NCBI RefSeq assembly: GCF_900128425.1
Contig: NZ_LT635782.1
Coordinates: 1,868,476-1,932,475 of the forward strand
DNA: 64,000 bases
Reading direction: 5' to 3'
Origin: Anaerococcus urinomassiliensis
Lineage (GTDB): Bacteria > Bacillota > Clostridia > Tissierellales > Peptoniphilaceae
The notes under the pieces were generated by a model. The model was not told the origin of the DNA. It saw only the letters and a list, made by a program, of their open reading frames with translations, and did no database searches. The stretch's first letter is position 1; each line of letters opens with the position of its first letter. Both the position numbers and the translations under genes were made by a program. Of this stretch, positions 52,059 to 61,328 are shown in pieces.

Positions 52059-54056
52059 ATGAAGAAAATTAATAAAACATTATTGCTTGCCTCAACATTA
52101 TTTGTATCTCAAGCTGTAACTCTTTCTGAAAATGCATATGCTGATGAAGGATACGATCTGAATGTTGAAGTAAGCACCGAGGAAAGTTCTGATGCTAGCT
52201 TAAAGGAAGTACAACCAATCAGCCTAGATCAAGTAGATAGCAATGAAGATAGTAATGAAGACATCACACTAAGTAGTGAAAACCTTGATGAAAATGAAGA
52301 GGCTATCTCAGAAAATAAAGACGATTATCTAGATCTTGAAGAAGAACAAGCTGAAGAAGATACAAGTATTGAAAATGAAGAAAATACAAGTATTGAAAAA
52401 GAAGAAAACGAAGATTCTGAAACTAGGCAAAAAGAAGAATTAACTGATGAAGTCAATGAAGAATCAGAAGAGTACGAACAAAGAGATGACCTAGTTTACT
52501 ATAACGATAAAAACCTTGATGAAATTTTAACAATGATTGACGATGTTGATGCTAAAACTAGCGAAAATAGTCAATCTGTTGATAATAAATCTACTGACAA
52601 TCAGACTACTGAAGATCAAACTGTAACAGAAGAAACAAATATTAATCATAAAGTTTACTATGCTCCAAAAGCAACAGGTGTTATAGTTGAGGAAAAGAAT
52701 ACAACAAAATATTACGAAAACAATAAGTTAGTTAAAAATGCACAAGTTATAGTTAATGATAGATTTTACAATATTGACAGCAAGGGTAATGCTACAAATC
52801 CAAAGGCATATTGGACTGTAATGGGAGCAAACCTATACTATTCAGATGAGACTGGTCATATTGTAAGAGGTATCAAAGAAATCAAAAACAAAAAATACTA
52901 TTTTAATAATGATGGTATCTTACAATTAAACAGACTTCTAGTAACAAATGAATCTCATTATGATATTGGAAGAGAAGGCGAAATGGTTGCACCAAGAAAT
53001 AAATGGGTGACAATTAACAGTAAGAAATACTATAACGACAATAATGGAAAATTATTAAAGGGTATAGCTAAAATCGCCGACAAAACATATTACTTTGACA
53101 ATGATGGAGTTTTAAAAACAAATAAAAAAGTTCTAACAGAATCAAGATTCTACACAGTAGATGGAAATGGTATAGCAACCAATAGGAAGAATTATTGGTT
53201 CAACCTTGGTGGTAAGACATATAGAACAAATAAAAACGGCTCTATAATAACGGGTCTATTTAACGAGGGAAATAATACATACGTATTTGACGACCAAGGT
53301 GTTCTATTCCAAAATACTTCTATAATTGCTGGTGGAAAATACTATAATATCGACAAAAACGGCCTAGTTAATAATCCTAAGAATTCATGGGTAACATACA
53401 ATGGTCAAAAATACCACACCAACGAAAACGGATATGTAAAAGAAGGTGTGTGGAAGATAGATGACAAATACTACTATTTCACATCAAATGGTCTAACAGC
53501 CAACAAGACAATTACACAACAAGGTGTTGTTTACAATGTCGATGAAAATGGTATAGCTACAAAAGAAGATAATAATATCCCAGGTGAAAAATCTGTTGAT
53601 AAAGTTATAGAATGGATGTTCAATGCCAGAGCTAACAAACTAACATACAATATGGGAGCAGGTAGAAATACAGCCAGCCAAGCAGACTGCTCATCAGCAG
53701 TATATAGGTCACTAATATATGGTGGATTCCTAGGCAAGGATGCCTGGGTAGGCAACACCGAAACTTTATTCCAAATGGGAACAAAGGGCAAGGTAATGTA
53801 TGAAGTAAAGGAATCTGAAATCCAATACGGGGATATCTTCGTTGCAGGTAGACCAGGTGGATCTGCAGGAGCTGCAGGTCACACAGGATTTATCCTAAAC
53901 CCAACAGATGATACAATCATTCATATGTCCTACAGCAAAAATGGTGTAGCAGTAACACCTCGCAAGGGCTACATGGGAGATTCAAGAGGACTTCCAATAA
54001 AATACTTTAGGCTTGTAGGTGGAAACTCTGCAAACACTTACCTTAATAAGAAATAA
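52059..54056 (+). CDS. secreted peptidoglycan amidase/endopeptidase with wall-binding repeats
   Basis: 665 residues. Signal peptide with cleavage after AYA (residue 28), then an extremely acidic stretch (about 30-150, Glu/Asp/Asn/Ser-rich). From about residue 195 to 510 there are several tandem repeats of the choline/glucan-binding type (KYYFNNDGIL, KTYYFDNDGVLKTNKKVL, YYFTSNGL). The C-terminal NlpC/P60-like domain (Amidase_5 type) has the catalytic Cys near 544 (QADCSSAVYRSLI) and His near 608 (GHTGFIL). It probably remodels or lyses cell walls. It has its own promoter. Confidence 0.85.
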   Translation: MKKINKTLLLASTLFVSQAVTLSENAYADEGYDLNVEVSTEESSDASLKEVQPISLDQVDSNEDSNEDITLSSENLDENEEAISENKDDYLDLEEEQAEEDTSIENEENTSIEKEENEDSETRQKEELTDEVNEESEEYEQRDDLVYYNDKNLDEILTMIDDVDAKTSENSQSVDNKSTDNQTTEDQTVTEETNINHKVYYAPKATGVIVEEKNTTKYYENNKLVKNAQVIVNDRFYNIDSKGNATNPKAYWTVMGANLYYSDETGHIVRGIKEIKNKKYYFNNDGILQLNRLLVTNESHYDIGREGEMVAPRNKWVTINSKKYYNDNNGKLLKGIAKIADKTYYFDNDGVLKTNKKVLTESRFYTVDGNGIATNRKNYWFNLGGKTYRTNKNGSIITGLFNEGNNTYVFDDQGVLFQNTSIIAGGKYYNIDKNGLVNNPKNSWVTYNGQKYHTNENGYVKEGVWKIDDKYYYFTSNGLTANKTITQQGVVYNVDENGIATKEDNNIPGEKSVDKVIEWMFNARANKLTYNMGAGRNTASQADCSSAVYRSLIYGGFLGKDAWVGNTETLFQMGTKGKVMYEVKESEIQYGDIFVAGRPGGSAGAAGHTGFILNPTDDTIIHMSYSKNGVAVTPRKGYMGDSRGLPIKYFRLVGGNSANTYLNKK

Positions 54057-54071
54057 TAATTTTATAATAAC

Positions 54072-54276
54072 GGGGCTGTTGCAAATTGATAGATATCTAA
54101 CGTTCCATCATTGGAGTGCACTCCCAGAAGGTTTGAGGTTTAGCCCGCCGGCTCAGGGTGGTAATTAGCCCGTCGGCTGACAGAGACCTTTCTGGGAGGG
54201 TGCTCGAATGATAGAGACCTTTCTGGGAGGGTGCTCGAATGATATAGGAACGATTTATCTATTTTGCAACAGCCCC
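54072..54276. mobile_element. MITE copy 2 (205 bp, internal tandem duplication)
   Basis: Same 14-bp terminal repeats as copy 1 but in reverse orientation. It is 31 bp longer because the segment with GAGACCTTTCTGGGAGGGTG and CTCGAATGAT is present twice in tandem (about 54182-54243). It follows the amidase stop by 15 bp. Confidence 0.85.
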
Positions 54277-54351
54277 GAATTTTTTTGCAAAGTTTCAACT
54301 ATGTAAAAGATTGAAAATAAATATTCATTTATATTCATAATCTTGCAAAAA

Positions 54352-54381
54352 TTGATAAAATCTATATTTATCGTATATTAT
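54352..54381 (+). promoter_or_regulatory. probable promoter of the first oppA gene
   Basis: TTGATA (54352-54357) with TATATT (54374-54379, 16-bp spacer), 38 bp before the ATG. The ribosome binding site is AAGGGAG. Confidence 0.5.
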
Positions 54382-54416
54382 AAATCGTAGGAAAACAATT
54401 TAAGGGAGACATAATA

Positions 54417-56600
54417 ATGAAAATTAAAAAAATATTTTCATCTGTAATGGCCCTAGGCCTTTCTCTAACCCTTGCTTCTTGTGGCGGATCAGACTCAGAT
54501 TCTATCAATACAAGTGAGCAAAATCCAACAAGCAAGGAAAGTACAGATGAAACAGCAGATAGACAAGAAGAAAATGACCTTGACCAAGATGCCAAAAAAG
54601 ACTTGGATAATTTTGAAAGCCAAACATCAAACGACACCCTAGTAGTTGGTGTTGGATCAATGAATGGTGATTTCATCCAAGGTTTTGGTAATGATGCCAA
54701 CGACGTTAAAACTCGTAGACTTCTAGGTATAGAGGGAAACAATGGTTTCACAACCTATGTACAAGATGAAAACGGAAAGTGGCAATGGAACAAGTCAATT
54801 TTAGCAGAAGAACCAACAAGCGTAAATAATGACGATGGTTCAATGACAGTAACATTTAAGTTAAAGGATGATGTAAAATGGTCAGATGGAGAGCTTCTTA
54901 CAGCTGATGACTTCCTATTTTTGACACTTTTACAATCTGATTACAACTACATTTCTATGACTGGTTCACTACAAATAGGTGATGATGGACTAGTAGGTTA
55001 TGAAGCCTTCCACAATAATGATTCAAATGAACTAGAGGGTCTAGAAAAAATAGACGATCATAGTTTTAGTGTAACTATTGATGCCAAAGAACTACCATAT
55101 TTTGACGTTCAATCTCTATCAAATGAGGGAGCTAGACCACTTCATTATATAGCACCAAACCTTCAAGTAGCTGAAAATGGCAAGAGATTACAAGTCAAAG
55201 ATGGCTATGAAGTTACAGAGCAAGATAAAGAAGAGTTCATCCAATCAGTAGATACAAGAATTGGCAAACTAAAAGAAGAATTTGACGAAAATTATCCAGA
55301 AGTGCCAAAAGATGGCAGCGAGGAAAAGGAAGAATACGACCAAGACCTTAAAGATCGTGACGAAAAAATAGCAGAGCTTGAAGCAAGCAAGGAAGGCGAC
55401 ATAGACCCAACTCGCCTACTAATAGACAAGGCTGCGATTTTTGAAACAGAAGAATATAGATTTAAGCCAGAAGTTACACCAGGACCATATAAGTTCGAAT
55501 CATTTAAAAACAATATGACAAAACTTAGCCTAAATGAAAACTATCCTGGCAACTTCAAAGGAGATAAGGCAACAATTCCAAACATCATCCTCCAAGTAGT
55601 AAACGACAATATAGCTGTAGACCTATTAGAAAATGGCGATATAGACGTTTGGGAAGATGAAAATAAGGGTGGAAAAATCGACCAAATGAGAAAGGCTGCC
55701 GATGAAGGCAAAATCCAAATAGGATCTTTTGAAAGAAATGGTTATGGTAACATCACCTTCCTAACAGATAGAGGATCAACCCAATATAAGGAAGTTCGCC
55801 AAGCTATAGCTTACCTAATGGATAGAAACGAATTCGTTGCATCCTATGCAGGTGGATATGGTGTTGTAACCAATGGTATGTACGGCCAAAGCCAATGGAT
55901 GTATAAGGAACGTGGAGCTGATGTAGAAAGCGAAATGATCAACTACACTCTAAATATAGACAAGGCTAATGAACTATTAGACCAAACCCCATACAAATAT
56001 GAAAAAGACGGCAAAACACCTTGGGATAAGGCAAAACTAGAAGAAAACTTCAAGGGAGACCTAGAAGGATTTGACTACTACAGATACGATGAAAATGGTA
56101 AGAGACTAGTAGTAAACCAATATGGTTCTGACCAATCACCAATCACAACCCTTATCTCCAACCAACTACCAATAAATGCAGCCCAAGCTGGTATGGAATA
56201 CAATGTAACATCTGGTTCTTTCTCAACTCTAATAGAGCTATACAACTATCCAAAAGAAAACCCAGACTATACAGCATTTAACATGGGATCAGACTTTGGT
56301 GTGCCATTTGACCCATGGCTATACTACTCACAAGAAGGTCCATTTAACAAGACAAGAACAAATGATCCAGAAGCTGACAAAATCACAGAAGATTTGAGAA
56401 GAACTGATCCAAGCGATGTAGAAGGCTTCCTAGACAAATGGGTAAAATTCCAAATTTGGTACAATGACTACCTACCAGAAATCCCACTATACTCAAATAT
56501 CTTCCACACAGGATATTCAAACAGAGTAAAGGGATTTGATGTAATGAGCCCTGTATGGCACCTAAACGACCAAATCAATGCCATAACATTAGGTGAATAA
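54417..56600 (+). CDS. oppA: oligopeptide-binding lipoprotein OppA, paralogue 1
   Basis: Family 5 solute-binding protein of 727 residues with a lipobox (LASC, Cys22) and an acidic linker. Core blocks include KLKDDVKWSDGELLTADDFL, NDNIAVDLLENGDIDVWE and the C-terminal PEIPLYSNIFHTGYSNRVKG. It is about 150 residues longer than a normal OppA. A charged, coiled-coil-like insertion (about 265-335: KLKEEFDENYPEVPK, DEKIAELEASKEGDID) explains part of this. It is separated from the opp permease genes by its own terminator region and a second oppA. Confidence 0.88.
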   Translation: MKIKKIFSSVMALGLSLTLASCGGSDSDSINTSEQNPTSKESTDETADRQEENDLDQDAKKDLDNFESQTSNDTLVVGVGSMNGDFIQGFGNDANDVKTRRLLGIEGNNGFTTYVQDENGKWQWNKSILAEEPTSVNNDDGSMTVTFKLKDDVKWSDGELLTADDFLFLTLLQSDYNYISMTGSLQIGDDGLVGYEAFHNNDSNELEGLEKIDDHSFSVTIDAKELPYFDVQSLSNEGARPLHYIAPNLQVAENGKRLQVKDGYEVTEQDKEEFIQSVDTRIGKLKEEFDENYPEVPKDGSEEKEEYDQDLKDRDEKIAELEASKEGDIDPTRLLIDKAAIFETEEYRFKPEVTPGPYKFESFKNNMTKLSLNENYPGNFKGDKATIPNIILQVVNDNIAVDLLENGDIDVWEDENKGGKIDQMRKAADEGKIQIGSFERNGYGNITFLTDRGSTQYKEVRQAIAYLMDRNEFVASYAGGYGVVTNGMYGQSQWMYKERGADVESEMINYTLNIDKANELLDQTPYKYEKDGKTPWDKAKLEENFKGDLEGFDYYRYDENGKRLVVNQYGSDQSPITTLISNQLPINAAQAGMEYNVTSGSFSTLIELYNYPKENPDYTAFNMGSDFGVPFDPWLYYSQEGPFNKTRTNDPEADKITEDLRRTDPSDVEGFLDKWVKFQIWYNDYLPEIPLYSNIFHTGYSNRVKGFDVMSPVWHLNDQINAITLGE

Positions 56601-56670
56601 TACAAATTAGCAAAGAAATAGAATAAAGATATTTTTACTCATTACTAAATAGTAGATGAGCAAATATAAC

Positions 56671-56724
56671 TGACCTCCAAAAGTTAGACGGCAAACTAAC
56701 ATAAGGAGGTCTTTTTTTATGTCA
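56671..56724 (+). mobile_element. IS150-type left-end relic acting as a terminator after oppA paralogue 1
   Basis: TGACCTCCAAAAGTTAGACG and CTAACATAAGGAGGTC followed by TTTTTTT match the hairpin at the front of the IS3 element. Both arms have changed in compensating ways (GTTGG/CCAAC is now GTTAG/CTAAC). An ATG followed after two codons by TAA marks the lost transposase start. It lies 71 bp after the oppA stop. Confidence 0.75.
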
Positions 56725-56848
56725 GCATAAATAAAAACTTAAAAATTAAAACATAAAATTATGAAATACTGGGCAAAAACACCCAAGTTGCCCTATAGTT
56801 GCTAGCTTTTTATAAAAAATTCCTTAAAATAAGCAATAAGGAGGTCTT

Positions 56849-57361
56849 ATGATAGGAGAAAAAATAAAAAATAAAAGAAAAGAATTGAATCTAACCCAGG
56901 AATATTTGGCAAAAGAACTAAATATATCAAGACAAGCTGTATCAAAATGGGAAAAAGGACTAAGCGAACCTTCCATGGATAATCTTGTTAAATTATCAGA
57001 AATTTTTGGAGTCGATATAGACTACTTCAAAAAAGATGAAGGAGAAGATAAGTCCCCTATAGCAAATATTTTTTGGGATTTCTTATATGCAGCCATTGGA
57101 CTTATTTTCTATTTACTATATTACTTTGGGATAATGGAGGGAGCCTTAAACAAGGATCCAAGGCAAATGCCGTTTTTAATACTTAGCATTTTTCTAGCCA
57201 TTTCAGTAATAGCTTTCCCTCAAGCTGTAAAAAATATGGGGGACAAATTAGATGAGATTGATTATTTCACATTTTCAAAATTAATCTTGCCAGTGATTTT
57301 TATAATATCACCCTTTATAGTTTTTTATTACATTTTTAAAAAAGAAAAATCTAATAAGTAA
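56849..57361 (+). CDS. XRE-type HTH regulator with C-terminal membrane segments
   Basis: 170 residues. The N-terminal helix-turn-helix is KIKNKRKELNLTQEYLAKEL with SRQAVSKWEKGLSEPSMDNL. The last 100 residues contain three or so hydrophobic segments (ANIFWDFLYAAIGLIFYLLY, FLILSIFLAISVIAF, LILPVIFIISPFIVFYYIF). Membrane-bound XRE regulators of this kind often sense envelope conditions. It is between the two oppA genes. The ATG follows AAGGAGG. Confidence 0.82.
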   Translation: MIGEKIKNKRKELNLTQEYLAKELNISRQAVSKWEKGLSEPSMDNLVKLSEIFGVDIDYFKKDEGEDKSPIANIFWDFLYAAIGLIFYLLYYFGIMEGALNKDPRQMPFLILSIFLAISVIAFPQAVKNMGDKLDEIDYFTFSKLILPVIFIISPFIVFYYIFKKEKSNK

Positions 57362-57736
57362 ATATCATAATTGGATTATTTATAGTAATTTTCTCTATAA
57401 GTGATTATAATAACAAACTTTTAGCAGAAATTTTCACAAAAAAATAAAAATTTATTTTCGTATATATAAGATAAAAATGTATAAAGAAAATACAGCGGCC
57501 TAAAGTGAAAAAAATAACAAGAACTTTAGCCAAGTGCTGGAACGCCTACGTTTACTACATTATTAGAATAAAGTTTTCCTCATAATTATTTGAGAGTGAT
57601 TTTCAAAGCTTGAAAAATCAACCATCACAACGCATAAATATACAACAAGATAAATAATAACAGCTTTATCCTGTTGACAAAATATGATTTATGGATTAAA
57701 ATTTACTTAATATAACATTAAATGGAGGGTATACTC
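57362..57736 (+). other. 375-bp intergenic region with a nested stem-loop and the promoter of oppA paralogue 2
   Basis: CAGCGGCCTAAAGT (57493) and ACTTTAGCC...GCTGG (57528-57541) can form a nested stem. It lies upstream of a promoter, TTGACA (57674-57679) and TAAAAT (57697-57702), so it is not in the oppA leader and may belong to the end of the HTH transcript. AATGGAGGG is the ribosome binding site of the next gene. Confidence 0.5.
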
Positions 57737-60007
57737 GTGAAAATTAAAAAAGTATTTTCTTCCCTAATGGCACTAGGCTTGGCAACAACTCTAGCAGCTT
57801 GTGGAGGAAACACTGATTCAGCTAATACTGAAAAAGATAACGCTGATAAAGCAACAACTGAAGATGCTGCAGCAGAAGATAAAGCTGAAGAAGCAACAGA
57901 TGAAGCTGGCGAAGATAATGCAAAAGAAACAACTGATGATCAAGGCGAAAATACTGAGGAAGACGAAAAAGCAAGCGAAGAAGTAGAAAACTTTGAAGCT
58001 CAAACATCTGACGATACCCTAGTACTTGGTAAAGCTGACATGAACGGCGACTACCTTGTTGGTTGGACAAACAATGCAAATGACGTTAGTGTAAGAAAAT
58101 TACTAGGTATCGAAGGTAACTCTGGTTACGCTACTGTAGTTCAAGACGAAAATGGTCAATGGGTAAATAACCCGACCGTTCTTGATGGAGAACCAAAAGT
58201 TACTGAAAACGAAGACGGTTCAAAAACATATCAATATAAAATCAAAGAAGACCTAAAATGGTCTGATGGTGAGCCAATTACAGCAGATAATTACCTATAT
58301 GGTAACTTAATCTTTACTCACCCATCATATATACCTGTAACAGGATCTACATCAATAGGTGCTGACTCACTAAAGGGATATGAAGCTTACCACACAGGTA
58401 AGGATGCAGATGGCAATGATGTTGACTTCTTTGAAGGTCTAAAGAAAATCGATGACTACACATTCGAATTTACTATTGATAGCTCATTCCTACCATATTT
58501 TGAAGAAGCAGCTCTAGCTTCAGCTGACCCATTCCCACTTCATGCAGTAAGTGAAAACCTTGTTCTTAACGAAGATGGTACTAAACTTGTTGCAAAAGAT
58601 GGTTATGAACCAAGTGAAGAAGAAATCCAAAAATATAAAGATGACCTTCAAAAACAAATCGACAATCTAAATGCAGATTTTGAAGAGAATGTAAAGGCTC
58701 CAGGTGCAGATGCATCTGAAGATGATAAAGCAGCTTACGAAGAAGCAAAAGCAGCCCATGAAGAAGAAATAAAAATTCTTGAAGATAAGATGAATGGCGA
58801 TGTTGACCCAAGCTTACAATTAATCGAACAAGCAATGCTTAACATATACAATGACTATAGGGTAAACCCATCAGTTGTATGTGGACCATATATGTTTGAT
58901 GAATTCAAAAACAACATGGTTAAACTATCTCTAAACCCTAACTATGCAGGAAATGCTAAGGGTGATAAGGCAACAGTTCCACACATTATAGTACAAACAG
59001 TAAACACAAATATTGCTGTTGACCTACTAGAAAATGGCGACATAGATATTTGGGAATCTGAAGCTGATGGTGGTAAGATTGACCAAATGAGAGCTGCAGC
59101 TGATGCTGGTAAAATCAAATTTAACGAATTTGAAAGATCTGGATATGGTAACCTTACATTCTTAACAGATAGAGGAAACACAAAATATAAAGAAGTTCGT
59201 CAAGCTATCGCTCACTTAATGGATAGAAACTCATTCGTACAATCATATGCTGGTGGTTACGGTGTAGTAACAAACGGTATGTATGGTCAAAGCCAATGGA
59301 TGTACAAGGAAAAAGGAGCTGACCTAGAAAGCGATCCAAAAATGATCAACTATCAATTAAACATTGATACAGCTAACGAATTACTTGACAAAACACCATT
59401 TACATTTGAAGAAGACGGCAAAACTCCATGGGATAAGGCAAAAGCTGACGAAGCATTTGCAGCAGACCCAGATGGATTTGACTACTACAGATACGATGAA
59501 AATGGCAAGAGACTAGTTGTAAACCAATACGGTTCTGATGATTCACCAATCACAACACTAATCTCCAACCAACTTCCAAATAACGCTAAACAAGTTGGTA
59601 TGGAATATAACGTAACAGCTGGTAACTTTGCAACATTAATGCAATACTACACATCTCCAACAGAAGATGCAGAATATACAGCATTTAACATGGGATCTAA
59701 CTTTGCACCAATCTTTGACCCATGGTATCAATACAACTCAAAGGGTAGTGATAACAAGACAAGAACAAATGACCCAACAGTTGATGAAATTACAGAAAAA
59801 CTTCGTAGAATCGCTCCAGATGATAAGGAAGCGTTCCTAGACGAATGGATGAAATTCCAACTTTGGTACAATGACTACCTACCAGAAATTCCTCTATACT
59901 CTAACCTATTCCACACAGGTTACACAAACAGAGTAGAAGGATTTGATGTAAATACTCCAACATGGCAATTTGCAGATCAAGTTAACGCAATTACAATAGC
60001 TAAATAG
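57737..60007 (+). CDS. oppA: oligopeptide-binding lipoprotein OppA, paralogue 2
   Basis: 756 residues from a GTG start at 57737. An upstream ATG at 57722 is part of the ribosome binding site region (GGAGGG) and is rejected; alignment with paralogue 1 supports GTG. Lipobox LAAC (Cys22) is followed by an Ala/Glu/Asp-rich linker. The core matches paralogue 1 closely (VDLLENGDIDIWE, YGQSQWMYKEKGADLE), as does the charged coiled-coil insertion (KYKDDLQKQIDNLNADFEEN). It is the gene immediately upstream of oppB, so it is probably the main binding protein, although a terminator separates it. Confidence 0.9.
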   Translation: MKIKKVFSSLMALGLATTLAACGGNTDSANTEKDNADKATTEDAAAEDKAEEATDEAGEDNAKETTDDQGENTEEDEKASEEVENFEAQTSDDTLVLGKADMNGDYLVGWTNNANDVSVRKLLGIEGNSGYATVVQDENGQWVNNPTVLDGEPKVTENEDGSKTYQYKIKEDLKWSDGEPITADNYLYGNLIFTHPSYIPVTGSTSIGADSLKGYEAYHTGKDADGNDVDFFEGLKKIDDYTFEFTIDSSFLPYFEEAALASADPFPLHAVSENLVLNEDGTKLVAKDGYEPSEEEIQKYKDDLQKQIDNLNADFEENVKAPGADASEDDKAAYEEAKAAHEEEIKILEDKMNGDVDPSLQLIEQAMLNIYNDYRVNPSVVCGPYMFDEFKNNMVKLSLNPNYAGNAKGDKATVPHIIVQTVNTNIAVDLLENGDIDIWESEADGGKIDQMRAAADAGKIKFNEFERSGYGNLTFLTDRGNTKYKEVRQAIAHLMDRNSFVQSYAGGYGVVTNGMYGQSQWMYKEKGADLESDPKMINYQLNIDTANELLDKTPFTFEEDGKTPWDKAKADEAFAADPDGFDYYRYDENGKRLVVNQYGSDDSPITTLISNQLPNNAKQVGMEYNVTAGNFATLMQYYTSPTEDAEYTAFNMGSNFAPIFDPWYQYNSKGSDNKTRTNDPTVDEITEKLRRIAPDDKEAFLDEWMKFQLWYNDYLPEIPLYSNLFHTGYTNRVEGFDVNTPTWQFADQVNAITIAK

Positions 60008-60025
60008 TTATCGAAAATCTCTTAA

Positions 60026-60061
60026 AACTAAAAGGGCTCACCTAGGTGAGCTTTTTTAGTT
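60026..60061 (+). terminator. terminator after oppA paralogue 2
   Basis: GCTCACCTAGGTGAGC is a perfect 16-bp palindrome followed by TTTTTT and flanked by AACTAAAA/TTTTAGTT, so it could work on both strands. Confidence 0.9.
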
Positions 60062-60355
60062 AATGATAATGTATAATTTGGTGGATTTATTAGTTTGTTT
60101 GCATAAATATAAAGAGAATTAATAAACAAATATGTAAATAATTATACATAAAAATGATAAATATTTCTTGTTATTATATTAATAATATTTGACAAATTTG
60201 GGCCAATATATTAATATATAACTTATAAAAAATGTTATTTTGGGGTTTTTAACCTATTTGATTTTTACTAAATAAATACATAGAAATTATTCAAATGATA
60301 ACGATTTAGTAAATATAAAAAAATCAATTATATAACAAAATAGGAAGGGGAAATT
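60062..60355 (+). promoter_or_regulatory. long AT-rich leader with the oppB promoter
   Basis: TTGACA (60189-60194) and TAATAT (60212-60217) are 17 bp apart, leaving an untranslated leader of about 135 bp before oppB. The rest is almost pure A/T. I see no riboswitch-like structure. The ribosome binding site is GAAGGGGA. Confidence 0.55.
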
Positions 60356-61318
60356 ATGCTCCGTTATATAGTAAAGAGAATTTTAAACTTGATACCAGTT
60401 GCAATAATCATATCTATATTGCTATTTACTTTCTCTAAAGCTATGCCTGGGGATCCAATCAAGGCCATGATGCCACAAGGAACCCGTATGACTAAGGCAC
60501 AAGAGGAACAGCTTTATGAGACACTTTCTGAACGTTATGGACTAAATAAGTCCTATCCAGAGCAATATGTTAGATGGTTAGGCAGAACCCTTAAAGGTGA
60601 CTTTGGTGAGTCAATTAGAGTTAGACGTGATGTGAAAGAATATTTAAAAGAACCACTAAAGAATACTATATTTTTAAATATTGGTTCTACTATTATTTCA
60701 TTTGTTTTATCGATACTGATAGGTATAAGGTCGGCCACCCATAGGGGAGGGGTCTTTGATAGGCTCTTCCAGACTCTAACACTGGTTGGTTTATCTATCC
60801 CAGTATTTTTCATAGGTCTTATTGCGATTTATATTTTTGCATTTAAACTTAAATGGTTACCAGCAAATGGTATGCCTAGGACCAACGAATTTAAAGAATG
60901 GGTTAGATACCTAACTCTACCTACTCTTACACTTACTATAGGATCTCTCGCAGGACTTTCTAGATATGTTAGAAACTCAATGCTTGATGCCCTAAACGAA
61001 GATTATATTAGAACTGCAAGATCTAAGGGTCTTAAAGAAAAGACTGTTGTCTATTCACATGCCTTTAGAAATGCACTTATTCCAGTAGTTACAGCCCTAA
61101 CATGGGCAGTATTAGGTATGTTCTCTGGTTCTGCTATTACTGAGAGAATATTCTCATATAGAGGAATTGGTAACGAACTTATTTCTGCAGTTATGGCCCA
61201 AGATTACAATATTATATTAGCCCTATCAATGTTTTATGCTATACTTACACTTTTAGGAAACTTGATAATGGATATAGCCTATGCGCTAGTTGATCCAAGG
61301 GTTAAACTAGACGCTTAA
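60356..61318 (+). CDS. oppB: oligopeptide ABC transporter permease OppB
   Basis: Peptide importer permease of 320 residues. Six hydrophobic segments are visible, starting with ILNLIPVAIIISILLFTFSKAMPGDP (GDP motif typical of OppB/DppB; split as ILNLIPVAIIISILLFTF and SKAMPGDP). The cytoplasmic docking loop is DYIRTARSKGLKEKTVVYSH and the C-terminus is ALVDPRVKL. It starts the opp permease operon and is followed by oppC after 10 bp. Confidence 0.95.
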   Translation: MLRYIVKRILNLIPVAIIISILLFTFSKAMPGDPIKAMMPQGTRMTKAQEEQLYETLSERYGLNKSYPEQYVRWLGRTLKGDFGESIRVRRDVKEYLKEPLKNTIFLNIGSTIISFVLSILIGIRSATHRGGVFDRLFQTLTLVGLSIPVFFIGLIAIYIFAFKLKWLPANGMPRTNEFKEWVRYLTLPTLTLTIGSLAGLSRYVRNSMLDALNEDYIRTARSKGLKEKTVVYSHAFRNALIPVVTALTWAVLGMFSGSAITERIFSYRGIGNELISAVMAQDYNIILALSMFYAILTLLGNLIMDIAYALVDPRVKLDA

Positions 61319-61328
61319 GAGGGGAAAT

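Noticed and set aside
57493..57541. riboswitch in front of the second oppA
   Set aside because: The stem lies upstream of the likely promoter, so it would not be in the oppA transcript, and it matches no riboswitch I know.
57801..58079. several overlapping short frames on both strands at the start of the second oppA
   Set aside because: They arise from the low-complexity Ala/Glu/Asp/Lys linker; the lipoprotein frame is the only one with a start signal and homology.
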